The position numbers and the translations under genes were made by a program. Source: Mesostigma viride (Eukaryota; Streptophyta; Mesostigmatophyceae; Mesostigmatales; Mesostigmataceae). From it: DNA of 64,000 nt. The notes under the pieces were generated by a model, which worked only from the letters and a program-made list of their open reading frames with translations, was not told the DNA's origin and ran no database searches. Location of the stretch: positions 866,662-930,661 of the forward strand of contig RPFO01000412.1 of NCBI GenBank assembly GCA_009746045.1. The letters are read 5' to 3'. Numbering within the stretch: position 1 is the stretch's first letter; each line of letters starts with the position of its first letter. Positions 53,601-64,000 of this stretch are shown piece after piece.

Positions 53601-55773
53601 CGGGGCGGGGCTGTCGACGGGCGGCGGGGCGGGGCCGTCGGCGCGCGGGGGCCAGCGGCGCTGCCGGCGCGCGTGGGCGGCGGGGCGGGGCTGTCGACGG
53701 GCGGCGTGGCGGGGCAGTCGGCGCGCGGGGGCCAGCGGCGCTGCCGGCGCGCGTGGGCGCCGGGGCGGGGCTGTCGACGGGCGGCGGGGCGGGGCAGTCG
53801 ACGGGCGGCGGGGCAGGGCGGTCGGCGTGCGGGGGGCCAGCGGCGCTGCCGGCGCGCGTGGGCGGCGGGGCGGGGCTGTCAACGGGCGGCGGGGCGGGGC
53901 AGTCGACGGGCGGCGGGGCAGGGCCGTCGGCGTGCGGGGGGCCAGCGGCGCTGCCGGCGCGCGTGGGCGGCGGGCCGGCGCAGCTGGCATGCGGCGGGGC
54001 GGGGCTGTCGACGGGCGGCGGGGCGGGGCAGTCGACGGGCGGCGGGGCAGGGCGGTCGGCGTGCGGGGGCCAGCGGCGCTGCCGGCGCGCGTGGGCGGCG
54101 GGGCGGGGCTGTCGACGGGCGGCGGGGCGGGGCAGTCGACGGGCGGCGGGGCGGGGCAGCCGGCGCGCGGCGGGCCGGAGGCGCAGCCGGCGGGCGGCGG
54201 AGCGGCACAGCCGGTGCCTGAAAAACGCGGTCGCTCAATGAAGGTGCACCACGCCGTCTTCTTCCAGGTACAGGGCAACGCAGAGACCTGGTTGTCCTAC
54301 CGGACCACGGAGTCCCAAAAGACGCCGTGGCAGCCCGCGGGGACTCGACAGGAAGGCGCGCCACGGTGCGGGAAGGCGATGACACAGCCTTACAAGTTTG
54401 ATGCGGAGGGGCGGCCGCTGTTTGGCGTCCGACTTGTGGATCCAGACCGCATTCCGATGTTGCAGGACACCCCAGCCTTCGCACCATTGAACATGGAGTT
54501 TCTGGGGAAGGAGCTGGAGTCGATCAAAACAAGGGTCGAGAAGTTGCCCCATGGCATCTGGCAGTGGTACTTTCCGCCCGACACCATCAAGCCAAACGAG
54601 GCCTTTTTCGCAAAAGTCCCACATGCCCCTGAGGAGGTGCCTGAGGAGTGGCGCCCTTTGCCGTGGCCATCTCGCGCGGACATCTCCGCCCTGCGTGAGC
54701 ACGATGCAGCGCCTGAACCACCACCGACGCAAGAAGAGCACTTCATGGCGTTGGTCGACGCAGAGGCGGTGCGCGTCACCCCGCTGGTAGACCGAGTTCT
54801 TCATGATGGCCACACACAGCAGGAATGGGCGGCAGAAGACAGGGCCATGACAGCCAAGGTCGCTTACTTGAAGCGCATGCAAGGCGTTGAGAAAGGCTCC
54901 GCTGTTCTATACTGGCACCCTTCAGCTGGTATTCTCTGCAACTCGAAGCTCACGTGGACTCCAGTCCTCTTTGGCATCATCAAGGAGGTGGTTGCGAAGG
55001 AGGATGGCGGCCAACCTTCTATTGAGCTCTTTGTATACCGCGCTAAGCATTTGCGTGACACGTGGCACCCGTGGAACCCAGACATTGCGCAATGGCCCCA
55101 TCCGCCAACCACTGCGGCGCACACGGTGATCATCACCGCGTCAGACCTCGTCTTGACACAAGTGGTGGGCAAGCGAGGTCAGCCGCCCCATGCAGTCTCC
55201 TTGGGTGCGAACAAAAAGCTCACCAAGGAGTGCCTAAAGGCGCTGAAGGAGGTGCCCTATGACGCGGAACACCCGGTCGTGAAGTGGCAAGATGCTGAAT
55301 GCTCGAAGGGCATCGTCGGCATGGCGAAGGCATGCTGGGAAGGCATAAGGCTGCAGGTCAAGAGTGGCAGCCGCAACCTCGTAGGGCAAGTCGTGTGTCA
55401 TTGGGCGTCGGAGCGTGTGACATCCGCGGACGGTCGCACCGAAAGCCGGGACGGCAGGTACCATGGTCGTGTCGCTGTTGTCGACACGCAAAACGACATG
55501 GTAGCCATGTACTGGGGTGCCCGTTGGGAGGAGGACGCGGTTTCTTGTGTGCCTCTCCACGAGCTGGAGGCACAGATCTGCGGGTGCCCCGGTGTGGTCG
55601 TCCCTGCGTTGCAAGCGCCGGATATCACCCTGGCCGAGGCTCGATTGCGCGAGATGGTTCCACCCAGCGACGATGTGGCGGAGAACAACAACGCAGGCGC
55701 CTCCCGGCGTCGGAAGCGAGCGCTCATCCTTGCCGATGACGATGACGACGACGACGACGACGACGACTGCTGA
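50606..55773 (+). CDS. DUF7869-type DDE transposase with long repeat linker, frame-broken in the linker
   Basis: From MDEEWDVPDLVDSD: an acidic N-terminus; a zinc-finger-like KCGPTCGEHCLEK (about residues 74-86); then a DDE/RNase-H-like core with VVFMDVMS (about D251), CLQLDGGSENRNHTVLLF (about D474) and MLVGHTHADPDQKFGVL (about 505-521), the signature of the DUF7869 family. Residues from about 625 are a GC-rich repeat linker (52480-54200). The C-terminal domain (KVHHAVFFQVQGNAETWLSY ... ICGCPGVV) runs in another frame to 55773 and ends in a poly-Asp tail. Frame switches coincide with G5/G6 variation in repeat units. Homologous to the remnant at 12.2-14.8 kb. Possibly mobilises this element; superfamily placement uncertain. 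Confidence 0.7.
52480..54205 (+). repeat. GC-rich minisatellite inside the transposase gene
   Basis: About 1.7 kb of units combining CGGCGGGGCGGGGCAGTCGA-like modules and a GGGGGGCCAGCGGYGCTGCC module, in-frame reading roughly ARVGGGAGLSTGGGAGQSTGG. Several units have five instead of six G before CCAGCGG (about 53300, 53650, 53730, 54068), which shifts the frame. Confidence 0.9.
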
Positions 55774-56170
55774 AGCGCGAGCAGCGGTTGTTGTCATTGA
55801 GCTGCTCATGTGCTGCTGCTGCTGCTGCTGCTGCTGTGCTGCCATGCTACTGTTGCTGCATTGCTGCCGTGCTGCTGTTGTGCTGTTGTGCTGATGTGTT
55901 GCTGCATTGCTGCCGTGCCGCTGATGTATTGCTGTCGTGCTGCTGCTGCTGTTGATGCACTGCTGCATTACGGCCGTGCTGCTGAGCTACAGTTGTGCTG
56001 CTGCTGTGCTACGGTCATGCTGCTGCTGTGTTGCTGGGCTGATGTGTTGTTGCATTGATGTAGTGGCTATTGTTCCGCTACTACAATTTGCTACTGATGC
56101 CGCTGCTGGTGCTTTTTTGCATGGCAGTGCCCGCTATGTTCACACCACTGTTGCCGCGGTTGGTATCGCG
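55774..56170. repeat. Degenerate GCT/CTG-rich tract after the transposase stop
   Basis: Imperfect GCTGCTGCT and TGTGCTGCC triplets (about 55790-56110). The apparent poly-Cys/Leu frames are artefacts. Confidence 0.75.
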
Positions 56171-56968
56171 TGATTTCCACCGGTTGTGCGTTGACATGTG
56201 TTACTCATGCATTTCCCGCTATATTTGGTAGCACGCGGTTTCGCGTTAGTTAGGTGCAGACAGCTGCATGTAGACAAACATCTTGTTTAAGTCGGTCAAT
56301 TAACGGTTCTTGACGCATCATGGTCCAAGTCGACCGACCTGTAGGGACCAGTAGAGCAATTGTCTAGGAGAAAGAGCGTGATCGCTGCAGAAGCCGCGTG
56401 GCAGCCGTGGCTGTACCTGTAGTACGACCTGCATATATATGGATACTGTATTTGGATACTGGGTTGTTTATCAATTCTGGTTTTAATTTATTTAGTGTAC
56501 CTGGTGTTGGCATGCCAACTCAGTGCTAAACTACTTTATGCACAATGATGCAACTTGATGCTATAGTGACGTGCCACGATGTAACTTTATTAACTTCACC
56601 ATTAGTCATGGGGTCAATAGGATTGCTCATTATGCCATGTTAACATGAACCATGGGTTACGTAATAGTGAAAACAGTAATCATGATGCTCCACTTGAAGT
56701 CTCCAACATGGTCATGTTTGGAATTTTATTGATCATATTTACAATATATGAAAAGAGACAACAAACGTGGAAGCATGGCACGCCGAGGCCGATAATATAT
56801 GTGTGAAATATGAAAAGAGACAACATCTTTGGCAAGCATGATCATATCATGCTTGCCAAACATATGAATGATATCGACCATGTCCAGAAACCATGTTTGC
56901 CAATGGTGCATTTAGGATACATTTGAAGCTGTGCAAATGTATCCTAATCCGGTAAAACCACCCGGCTG
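56171..56968. other. Right subterminal region of the transposon
   Basis: AT-rich, no gene. It contains an inverted pair around ATGATCATATCATGCTTGCC (56830-56870) and TAGGATACATTTGA near 56912, then the right terminal inverted repeat (about 56935-56968). Confidence 0.55.
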
Positions 56969-56971
56969 GGG

Positions 56972-57526
56972 ACGAAGCACCACCTCCACGAGAAGATTAA
57001 GGAGATGATGGCCGCCGACTCCCTGTTCGACCTCAAGTCCTTCAGATCGTGCGGCCTCGCGAGGGCCTTGGCGGTCTCGATGAAGATGCTGGAGGGGACT
57101 GGCATCATGCAGTGGGCGCTGGACCCGGACAGCGAGCATCGCCATGTCATCAGTCGCTTCGATGTCGCCGTCATAGGGGATAGGATCGACAAGGAGATGG
57201 CAGGCAATCCCACCTTCGCGAGGTCCGTGTTTGAGTATAGGGTCAAGGGGAGGGACGGATCTGGCCCCAGTTATGCACAGAGCGTTGGGATGATTCGGAA
57301 GATGATCACACCTGTCCTAGGGATTACCGTGAGCACCGAGAACCGTAAGAGGGCGAGTGGTGGCGAGCTTGTTCTGTCGAAGGCCAGCATGATCAATTTT
57401 TGTGAGCGATACAAGCCCATGTGGTGGGGCAACGAGAAATTCGACGCATTTTTGCCATTCGATGACAACTTCCCTTTCTTGAACGCCAGCTCCTTGGCTG
57501 AGGGCGAGGCGGTATGTGTCGAATAA
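56972..57526 (+). pseudogene. PLV primase-helicase, 3' part
   Basis: 184 codons continuing the helicase frame after the GGG duplication: TKHHLHEKIKEMMAADSLFD, then CGLARALAVSMKMLEGTGIM, then a C-terminus ending SLAEGEAVCVE at 57526. No independent start is expected; an internal Met at 57005 is not one. The segment resembles the helical C-terminal region of origin-binding-type helicases only in general character. Codon use matches the 5' part. Followed within 40 bp by the inner right terminal repeat. Confidence 0.85.
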
Positions 57527-57565
57527 TAAAGTTGGATTTTTTTTGTCATTGTGCGCATTTTCTTG

Positions 57566-57758
57566 AAATAACTCCACGGACCCCCCTAGACAAAAGTACC
57601 AGTTCTTTACTATATAATAGATGGTACTTTTGTCTAGGTTTACCATCGACACCTCTCATCGATCATCGACAGCCGTCGAACCCTGGCCAAACATTGTACG
57701 GACCCCCCTAGACAAAAGTACCAGTTCTTTACTATATAATAGATGGTACTTTTGTCTA
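57566..57758 (-). repeat. PLV right terminal repeat: two hairpins
   Basis: Hairpins at 57587-57636 and 57709-57758, the inverse of the left units, joined by GGCCAAACATTGTACGGAC sequence. The stretch before the first (AAATAACTCCACGGACCCCC) is the inverse of the sequence after the last left hairpin. Confidence 0.9.
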
Positions 57759-57835
57759 GGTATAGCATCGATACCTCTCATCGATCATTGCCCCACCATA
57801 GTACCCACCCGGGCATGATTCTATCACTCGTACCG

Positions 57836-58142
57836 TGACCTGAGAACCCGAGAACCCGAGATTTTCGGTCTCTCAAAACCATCACTACAATGGGAGGAGT
57901 CCTGGTTTGCGTTTATGATTTCTAGGGTTTTTCTGTATATTCTATTTTTAATAAACAATAAACCATAAATTTATGGCTAAAATTTTGAATAAAATTATAC
58001 AATTATTTATAACATTTGAATAAATTTGATAAACACGGATGTCTATAAATAGCTTAAAATCATAAACGCAAACCAGGACTCCTCCCATTGTAGTGATGGT
58101 TTTGAGAGACCGAAAATCTCGGGTTCTCGGGTTCTCAGGTCA
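57836..58142. repeat. 86-bp inverted repeat with AT-rich loop
   Basis: Arms 57836-57921 and 58057-58142 are near-perfect inverses (TGACCTGAGAACCCGAGAAC inward) around a roughly 135-bp AT-rich centre. Part of the right arm is repeated in direct orientation at 58239 (152 bp later) and, decayed, near 58389. Confidence 0.85.
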
Positions 58143-58494
58143 GTGACGTGTGACGGAATTACTTCGATGTTCGATATTAAAAATGCGTTCAAAATTCCGA
58201 TATGACTAAAAATAGTAACGCAAACCAGGGGTCGTGGCATTGTAGTGATGGTTTTGAGAGACCGAAAATCTCGGGTTCTCGGGTTCTCAGGTCAGTGACG
58301 TGTGACGGAATTACTTCGATGTTCGATATTAAAAATGCGTTCAAAATTCCGATATGACTAAAAATAGTAACGCAAACCAGGGGTCACGGCATCAAAGTGA
58401 TGGTTTTTGGGGGGTGACTTTGTACCGGGTTGGTGGTCTGGTGGTCACGGTACGAGTGATAGAATTATGCCCGGGTGGTGGCAACGGTACCCCC
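58143..58494. repeat. 152-bp tandem unit, second and partial third copies
   Basis: GTGATGGTTTTGAGAGACCG through AATAGTAACGCAAACCAGGG is duplicated (58087, 58239), with a decayed third start near 58389. No gene. Confidence 0.75.
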
Positions 58495-58669
58495 TAGACA
58501 AAAGTACCAGATCTTTACTATATAATAGATGGTACTTTTGTCTAGGTACCGGCCGATATGTACTTGACACCGTCACCGCTCGCATGCTGACAGGCGCCCC
58601 CACATTGCGCGGACCCACCTAGACAAAAGTACCAGTTCTTTACTATATAATAGATGGTACTTTTGTCTA
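58495..58669 (-). repeat. Two further PLV-type hairpins outside the main right terminus
   Basis: 58495-58544 and 58620-58669 carry the same TAGACAAAAGTACCA arms. The spacer before the last (CACATTGCGCGGACCCACC) is a decayed version of the terminal-repeat spacer. They suggest the viral terminus, or a second related insertion, reached this far. Confidence 0.8.
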
Positions 58670-58809
58670 GCCCACCTGTACCCACCGTGACTAGCCATCC
58701 GCGCGGACTTTGCGATGCCAGCGTACGTAACGGGACTTGGACGATGTTGTTAGTGATGAAATGCATTATTAACCAGGTAGCCAAGTCGTGAAAACGTTCC
58801 GAACTAGCC

Positions 58810-59382
58810 ATGGCGGCCAGAAACGCAGGCCCATGCGAGAAAGCGCTTGCTCTTTTGGGGAAAGTGTTTGACGAATTCGATGATAAGCTAACGGCCATGG
58901 ACAATAAAATTTCTCGTCTGTCCGAACAATTAGAAGGTGATATCGCACCATCTGGCGAGGCCGGCGATTACGCCCCAACATGCGAGGTGCTAAAAGTCCA
59001 CGATGCCGCTTACGATGCTGTTGACAGAAAAACTCCCAAGGTCCTTGTAGAATGGGTTTACGAGAAAGGCTCGAGCAAGCCCAAGAAGCTCGAAGATCGC
59101 TGCGAATGGAAGCGTCTCGACGAATGCGCTGGCTGCGTTGAGAAGGTCAACGATTTCATGAAAACTTTCAAGGCCTCGAAGCGCCAGCCCGGAATCTCTG
59201 CTTTTGCTCTCATTCACGCGTGGGCAGAGGCGAAGATGGCCTTTGCCGCAAACAAGGACGGGTCAGAAAGCAAGAAGCGCTCGTTCAAGCAACTGGCTGG
59301 CGGCGACGAGCACGAGGACGAGAGCTCGAAGAGGCTCGCCGGTGCTGGGTCGCAGTACTCGGGCCACGAGGCTCGGGATTGA
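58810..59382 (+). CDS. Hypothetical protein, 190 aa, next to outer hairpins
   Basis: ATG at 58810 (MAARNAGPCEKALALLGKVF), an N-terminal helix likely forming a coiled coil (DEFDDKLTAMDNKISRLSEQ), a Cys-containing middle (CEWKRLDECAGCVEKVNDFM), and a hydrophilic tail. No recognised domain. It begins about 140 bp beyond the outermost PLV hairpin with no visible TATAATA element, so it may be a gene of a second PLV-like insertion, a virus gene displaced by rearrangement, or a host gene. An uninterrupted frame with balanced composition supports coding. Confidence 0.5.
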   Translation: MAARNAGPCEKALALLGKVFDEFDDKLTAMDNKISRLSEQLEGDIAPSGEAGDYAPTCEVLKVHDAAYDAVDRKTPKVLVEWVYEKGSSKPKKLEDRCEWKRLDECAGCVEKVNDFMKTFKASKRQPGISAFALIHAWAEAKMAFAANKDGSESKKRSFKQLAGGDEHEDESSKRLAGAGSQYSGHEARD

Positions 59383-60139
59383 GCACGCTTTCATGCGTTG
59401 CTTGGAGCTGACTTGAATTCGCTTAATGGTATTGCGTCCTTGTTAGCAAATTCGTTATCAAGGAATGCTATTTGTCATGGCTGGCCGTTTTTTCAGGGCC
59501 TGTGCCAATCCGTGGATGGATATCTCCTCACTTCCACATGGCCTAATAAGCGTGACATATGCCAGCAATATAGTAGTGGTGGCAGATGCCAGAATAAGGG
59601 ATGGCGGAATTCATAGTCATGATGACGGAATGATGATGGAATGATGATGGAATCTAATATATTAATTAATTAAAAGGCATGTGACTGCGTCACGTGAGCA
59701 TAAGTCCTCAGTGGGAGGGGAACATATGGGATGGAATGGATGATGTAAGCTATCTAGGTCCTAGTTACAGGGTTCAGTTGTGGGCACCATGGCCCGAATC
59801 GCTATGAATGCCATACGCGGGTCACACGCGGAGCCCCCACAGACTTGGGGGTGGTCTCCTTCATCACTACTTGCCATCTATCCTTGCGTACCATCTGCCT
59901 CCATATTACAGACAAACCAGGAGGCTGCCCGGGTGTGAGCCCGTCACGTCTAGGGTAGCACATATGTCCATGCCGAGTCTATATCACGAAAAGTCCATGG
60001 GCGGGCGGCCCTGCCGCGCGCCTGTCTGTGGAGGTCATTGCCCCTGAGGATAGCCGCTACACAGCCTACACTACCGCCTCGTTCGCCATTACAGTAGAGG
60101 ACAGCTCAGGTGAGGAATATAAAAAAATTAAATTGCATT
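59383..60139. other. No supported gene
   Basis: Contains GATGATGGAAT repeats (59620-59655), an ATTAATTA patch, and GC-mixed sequence without a convincing frame. Confidence 0.45.
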
Positions 60140-60440
60140 TTAACATGGCTCCGTTGGGAGATCATGTAGCACATATTCCCTTGCTGGATGGATGGAGGTG
60201 GGCGAAGCCGCAAAACCGAACTAACTAATCTAACTCTAAGCTAAGCTAATCTAGAAAACTTTAACGACTCTACTCAGCAAAGCGCCCCTTCGTCTTGAGG
60301 CCGGGGGGGGGGCTTGCCCACAGGGGCTGGCGTGTGAGCCTGGACAATCGTCTTCCACCTCCTCTTGTTCTGCATAGCAGTCCAAGCAAGAGAGAGGGAG
60401 TGAATGCGGTGCTCAAACGGTGAGGAAGATACCCCCCTCT
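60140..60440. repeat. Diverged duplicate, first copy (second at 60590-60900)
   Basis: GATCATGTAGCACATATTCC through GTGAATGCGGTGCTCAAAC corresponds to 60626-60868 with substitutions and indels. Both are 3' ends of the same LINE-like element on the minus strand. Confidence 0.7.
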
Positions 60441-60721
60441 AACTAGTGGCGATATGGTTGGGTCACTGATGATGCAGACGATATTTGTAACATTCGTGTA
60501 ATTATTTTTCTAATGAGATTAGCATAGTACTCTGTGGCATGCCCATGCGCGCATGATCGACACGCAAGTACTTACTTACTTAAAAATTAAATTAAATTAT
60601 AATGACATGCCTCCGTGGGGAGGTCATGTAGCACATATTCCATGATGGATGGGATGGAGGAAGCCGCGTACTGAATCGAACTATATACTAACGCTAAGCT
60701 ATCTAGAAAATCCTAACTACA

Positions 60722-60979
60722 CTACTCATCAAAACGCCTCCTCCGCTTGGGGGGAGGTGGCTTGCCCACAGGGTCGGGCGTGTGCGCCTTGACAATCTTC
60801 TTCCACCGCGTCTTGTCCTGCATGACAGTCCAAAGACGGGAGAGAGAGTGGATGCGGTGCTCAAACTGGGCTGGGACCACTACAATTACAATTCGTTTAA
60901 CTGGCCTCCCCCGTCGGCTGGTCCGAAAAATGCCCGGCGACCTTGGTCGTGCGGACCCTAAGTGTAGCGGTACGGCCAA
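60722..60979 (-). pseudogene. LINE C-terminal remnant
   Basis: The minus-strand frame ends FEHRIHSLSRLWTVMQDKTR then WKKIVKAHTPDPVGKPPPPK and a basic RRRRF tail. The 'RLW..MQD+..W++IV..HTPD' wording resembles C-termini of algal/plant non-LTR reverse transcriptases. The 5' part is missing. Confidence 0.45.
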
Positions 60980-61294
60980 GTCGCTGTGGTTAGTCAGTCA
61001 GTCAGTTCTGACCCACGCAAAACTCGAGGTTTTCGGTTTCGTGTCGGCATTCGCGTGGGACGGAACGACGGTTACTCCTCTTGATTCTGCTCGGGCCGAG
61101 AACAAAAGTTTCAATGAATAGCCAAGGAATAGCACCAAAGAAAGTTCCCACCGTCCACAAAGGAAACGTTACGGGGCGCCACAATTGTGGTTGCAGCCGT
61201 TGAGGTCAAATTTACGTGCGCACCGTGCCCAAAACAACGTTGCAAGCTAGCGGTAAATACTCTCTTACTCTATTATTTCCATCTGTTTTCAGCC

Positions 61295-61850
61295 ATGTCG
61301 GGTCGTAATCACCCGGATACGACTTTTAGAAGCCACATCCCACCCCCGCCCAAAGACCAGCGGCAGTTGCCCGTTAATCGCAAGGTAAAAGACTCCAGCA
61401 GCCTTTTGCCGACTGAGAAAATGTGGTTTCCGGGGAGCCGGGCAGCGAAGCTTGAACGGAGTAACCCGGGCTCGGTAATGTTTAATCACACGACATCTAT
61501 CGTCCCTGGGTGCGTCGTTCAGCTTCGCAACGAGCTTGCCCCTAGTCAGCCTTTTTTCCTAGAAGTTGCGAAGATAGTGCCCGCGGACGCGATTCTAGAT
61601 CCGTCGTCTGGAGCAGCGGCCAATATCGACCCCACAGACAGGTGGGTGCTCGTCGGCTATTGGGTATACCGTGACAAGGAGCTTCCTCACGAGGTAGCTA
61701 CCTTGTTGCGGTGGCCGGAGACCACCATAACCCTGGTGGCTAGCGACCACAAGGCAGCGGTCCCCATCACGTCGGTGACGGACGTGGTGTCCGTGCTCCC
61801 GTTCTGGGAAGTCGGCCGGGACGAGCTCTTCGCCGACTACGCGATTGAGG
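61295..61850 (+). CDS. First exon of a BAH-domain-like protein
   Basis: ATG at 61295 (MSGRNHPDTTFRSHIPPPPK), a basic Pro-rich N-terminus, then a beta-rich module: SIVPGCVVQLRNELAPSQPF, LEVAKIVPADAIL, DRWVLVGYWVYRDKELPHEV, ITSVTDVVSVLPFWEVG. The W-V-x-V-x-Y-W-x-Y-R-D-K-E-L core is like bromo-adjacent homology (BAH) domains, which read chromatin. The frame reaches GAG|GTATGT at about 61850, a good splice donor, so residues beyond are probably intron. Downstream exons were not found before the repeats at 62.1 kb. Host gene or transposon-derived; uncertain. Confidence 0.5.
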
Positions 61851-62140
61851 TATGTGAAACTTGCGTGATGCCTTGAGTATGTGCGGCGTTTCAGTCCCAT
61901 GCTCTGATTTGTACAATATTGGATGTTTTTTCGGATTGGTGGCGAGTTATGGCCGACCTACCTTCAGCTCCGGCAGAGCGCAGGGGGGAAGCTGGTATGC
62001 TGGAGGGGTGCGGTCATCCACGTTGTTTGCAAGCCCTGGCAAGCCCCTCCTGCCACCTCAGTCTAGGGAATATATAACAGTAGTGTAGATTACTCAGGCT
62101 TAGCCTAGCATGTGGCCCTCGCGCATGTGCGCCCATAATG
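61851..62140. other. Probable intron and spacer
   Basis: From the putative donor GTATGT; no clear further exon. A BAH continuation may start near an acceptor in 61950-62000, but none is convincing. Confidence 0.35.
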
Positions 62141-62510
62141 GCCCCCATGGATGATGCCTTCAGAATTTAGCCAAGCCATGCCTATAATGGGACCTCCCAT
62201 GGATGTTGCATTGAGAATTTAGCCATGCTATGCCTATGCAGAGAGACGCTCTCTGTTGAGAAGCCATGCCCTAGCTCTTGTATAGCCATGATGATCTTCC
62301 CCCCCATGCCCGGCACCCCTTAGTTGGGTTGAGCTCCGAGACAACATGGTGGTGCAGGTGCCCTTGGTGCACCTAGAGCAAGTGTCGCTTACATTCCCAC
62401 CCTTGCAGGAAGTAGCCCAGAATGTATTAAAAGCCATATGCACCTTCTCAGGGATATGTGCTGCATGTACTCCAACGGAGTTATGTTCCTAATTAATTAA
62501 TTGATTACGG
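62141..62510 (+). repeat. Dispersed repeat copy 2
   Basis: About 85-90% similar to 27811-28172 in the same orientation, flanked by ATAATG on both sides (62135-62140, 62511-62516). Confidence 0.6.
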
Positions 62511-62765
62511 ATAATGATGGCTAAGTTTTGCGATATTAATGGCATCCCGTCATTATTGATCTTGGAATGATGGCTACTCCGCCGCTTCAAATGCTAGCCC
62601 TTCCTTGCATCTTGTACTTGCGTTATTGTCTTTACCGCATTTTTCAAACCCGGTTGCCGTGCCATGGTTTCAGCATTACTAATTATTTCTATGGTGTCAG
62701 GTAAGCTCCACAATGTCATGGCATTCTCCTTGAGCGTGCCACGTGCCTACACCCTTGCGTGCGTG
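62511..62765. other. No supported gene
   Basis: Unique-looking sequence between the dispersed repeat and the G-rich array; no open frame of note. Confidence 0.4.
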
Positions 62766-64000
62766 ATATGGATGGATGGATGGAGGGATGGAGGGAGGGA
62801 GGGAGGGAGGGAGGGAGGGAGGGAGGGAGGGAGGGAGGGAGGGAGGGAGGGAGGGAGGGAGGGAGGGAGGGAGGGAGGGAGGGAGGGAGGGAGGGAGGGA
62901 TGGGGGGAGGGATGGAGGGAGGGATGGATGGAGGGATGGATGGAGGGATGGATGGAGGGATGGATGGAGGGAGGGATGGAGGGAGGGATAGAGGGATGGA
63001 GGGATGGAGGGATGGTTGGATGGAGGGATGGAGGGATGGAGGGATGGAGGGATGGATGGAGGGATGGAGGGATGGATGGAGGGATGGAGGGAGGGATGGA
63101 GGGATGGATGGAGGGATGGATGGAGGGATGGAGGGATGGATGGAGGGATGGATGGAGGGATGGAGGGATGGAGGGACGGAGGGATGGTTGGATGGAGGGT
63201 TGGAGGGATGGAGGGATGGAGGGATGGAGGGATGGATGGAGGGATGGAGGGATGGAGGGATGGAGGGATGGAGGGATGGAGGGATGGAGGAATGGAGGGA
63301 TGGAGGGATGGAGGGATGGAGGGATGGAGGGATGGAGGGATGGAGGGATGGAGGGATGGATGGAGGGATGGATAGAGGGATGGATAGAGGGATGGATAGA
63401 GGGATGGATGGAGGGATGGAGGGATGGAGGGATGGAGGGATGGAGGGATGGAGGGAGGGAGGGGGATGGATGGAGGGAGGGAGGGAGGGAGGAGGGAGGG
63501 AGGGAGGGAGGGAGGGAGGGAGGGAGGGAGGGAGGGAGGGAGGGAGGGAGGGAGGGAGGGATGGAGGGAGGGAGGGATGGAGGGAGGGAGGGATGGAGGG
63601 ATGGAGGGATGGAGGGACGGAGGGATGGTTGGATGGAGGGTTGGAGGGATGGAGGGATGGAGGGATGGATGGCGGGATGGATGGAGGGATGGAGGGATGG
63701 AGGGATGGAGGGAGGGAGGGAGGGAGTGAGGATGGACGGATGGAGGGAGGGAGGGAGGGAGGGAGGGAGGGAGGGAGGAGGGAGGGAGGGAGGGAGGAGG
63801 GAGGGAGGGAGGGAGGGAGGGAGGGAGGGAGGGAGGGAGGGAGGAGGGAGGGAGGGAGGGAGGGAGGGAGGGAGGGATGGAGAGATGGAGGGATGGACGG
63901 AGGGATGGATGGAGGGATGGAGGGATGGAGGGATGGAGGGAGGGAGGGATGGAGGAGGGAGGGAGGGAGGGAGGGAGGGAGGGAGGGAGGGAGGGAGGGA
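62766..64000 (+). repeat. (GGGA)n/(GGAT)n microsatellite array, runs off window
   Basis: At least 1.2 kb of GGGA, GGAT and mixed GGATGGAGGGAT units on the plus strand with higher-order blocks. For example, a GACGGAGGGATGGTTGGATG phrase recurs at 63175 and 63613. Gly/Met/Trp frames across it are artefacts. Confidence 0.95.

Noticed and set aside
52449-54487. Minus-strand Pro/Ala/Arg-rich open frames of 200-600 codons
   Set aside because: Antisense shadows of the GC-rich minisatellite within the transposase gene.
62776-63729. Gly/Met/Asp/Trp-rich frames in the GGGA/GGAT array
   Set aside because: Pure translation of tetranucleotide repeats.

Overview
The window looks like nuclear DNA of a unicellular eukaryote, most plausibly a green (chlorophyte-type) alga. 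The evidence is GC-rich protein-coding DNA, dense minisatellites (hexanucleotide G-rich arrays, GGGA and CTG arrays), several nested transposon families, and an integrated polinton-like virus (PLV). The host assignment is inference; no rRNA or organelle marker is present.

Layout. (1) 1-7373, minus strand: one very large gene running off the left edge. It has a signal peptide, a DNRLRE/CBM96-like domain, repeated bacterial-type Ig-like domains and NHL repeats, then, in the same open frame, a coiled coil, a membrane segment and an ATAD3-type AAA+ ATPase. (2) 7.4-28.2 kb: a transposon graveyard. It holds a tandem SINE-like trimer; two related non-LTR families (LINE-A, LINE-B) in many fragments; a 9.55-kb hAT-type element inserted in a LINE-A copy, itself carrying an 8.4-kb element with remnants of a DUF7869-type transposase, a 296-bp-arm palindrome and more than 1.3 kb of G-rich hexanucleotide repeats; a 1.35-kb hAT deletion derivative; and a 0.94-kb TA-flanked element. 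(3) 28.67-57.76 kb: an endogenous PLV of about 18.2 kb once a 10.84-kb transposon and an assembly duplication are discounted. It is bounded by inverted arrays of 50-bp hairpins. The minus-strand arm encodes virion proteins (Ig/LamG-like fibre, major capsid protein, penton, large beta-rich protein, several small proteins). The plus-strand arm encodes a coiled-coil protein, the packaging ATPase, an AT-hook protein, a tyrosine recombinase and an AEP primase-SF2 helicase. The arms diverge from a 38-bp bidirectional promoter, and most genes carry a TATAATA-like element just upstream of the ATG. (4) 46.13-56.97 kb: a DUF7869-type transposon inserted in the helicase gene with a GGG target duplication that keeps the two gene halves in frame. 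(5) 57.8-64 kb: hairpin and inverted-repeat DNA, an unassigned 190-aa ORF, LINE remnants, a BAH-like exon and 1.2 kb of GGGA/GGAT repeat.

How it fits together. The PLV set (capsid, penton, ATPase, integrase, replication protein) is that of a formerly complete integrating virus. Transposon disruption of its replication gene indicates this copy is now defective. Several genes (host AAA gene, capsid, fibre, helicase start, transposase) carry single-base frame breaks, most of them in C/G homopolymers and each restored by one extra base. That points to homopolymer under-calling in the assembly at least as much as to gene decay. The N-gap at 39652-39775 separates two copies of the same 1.15 kb and looks like an unmerged contig overlap.
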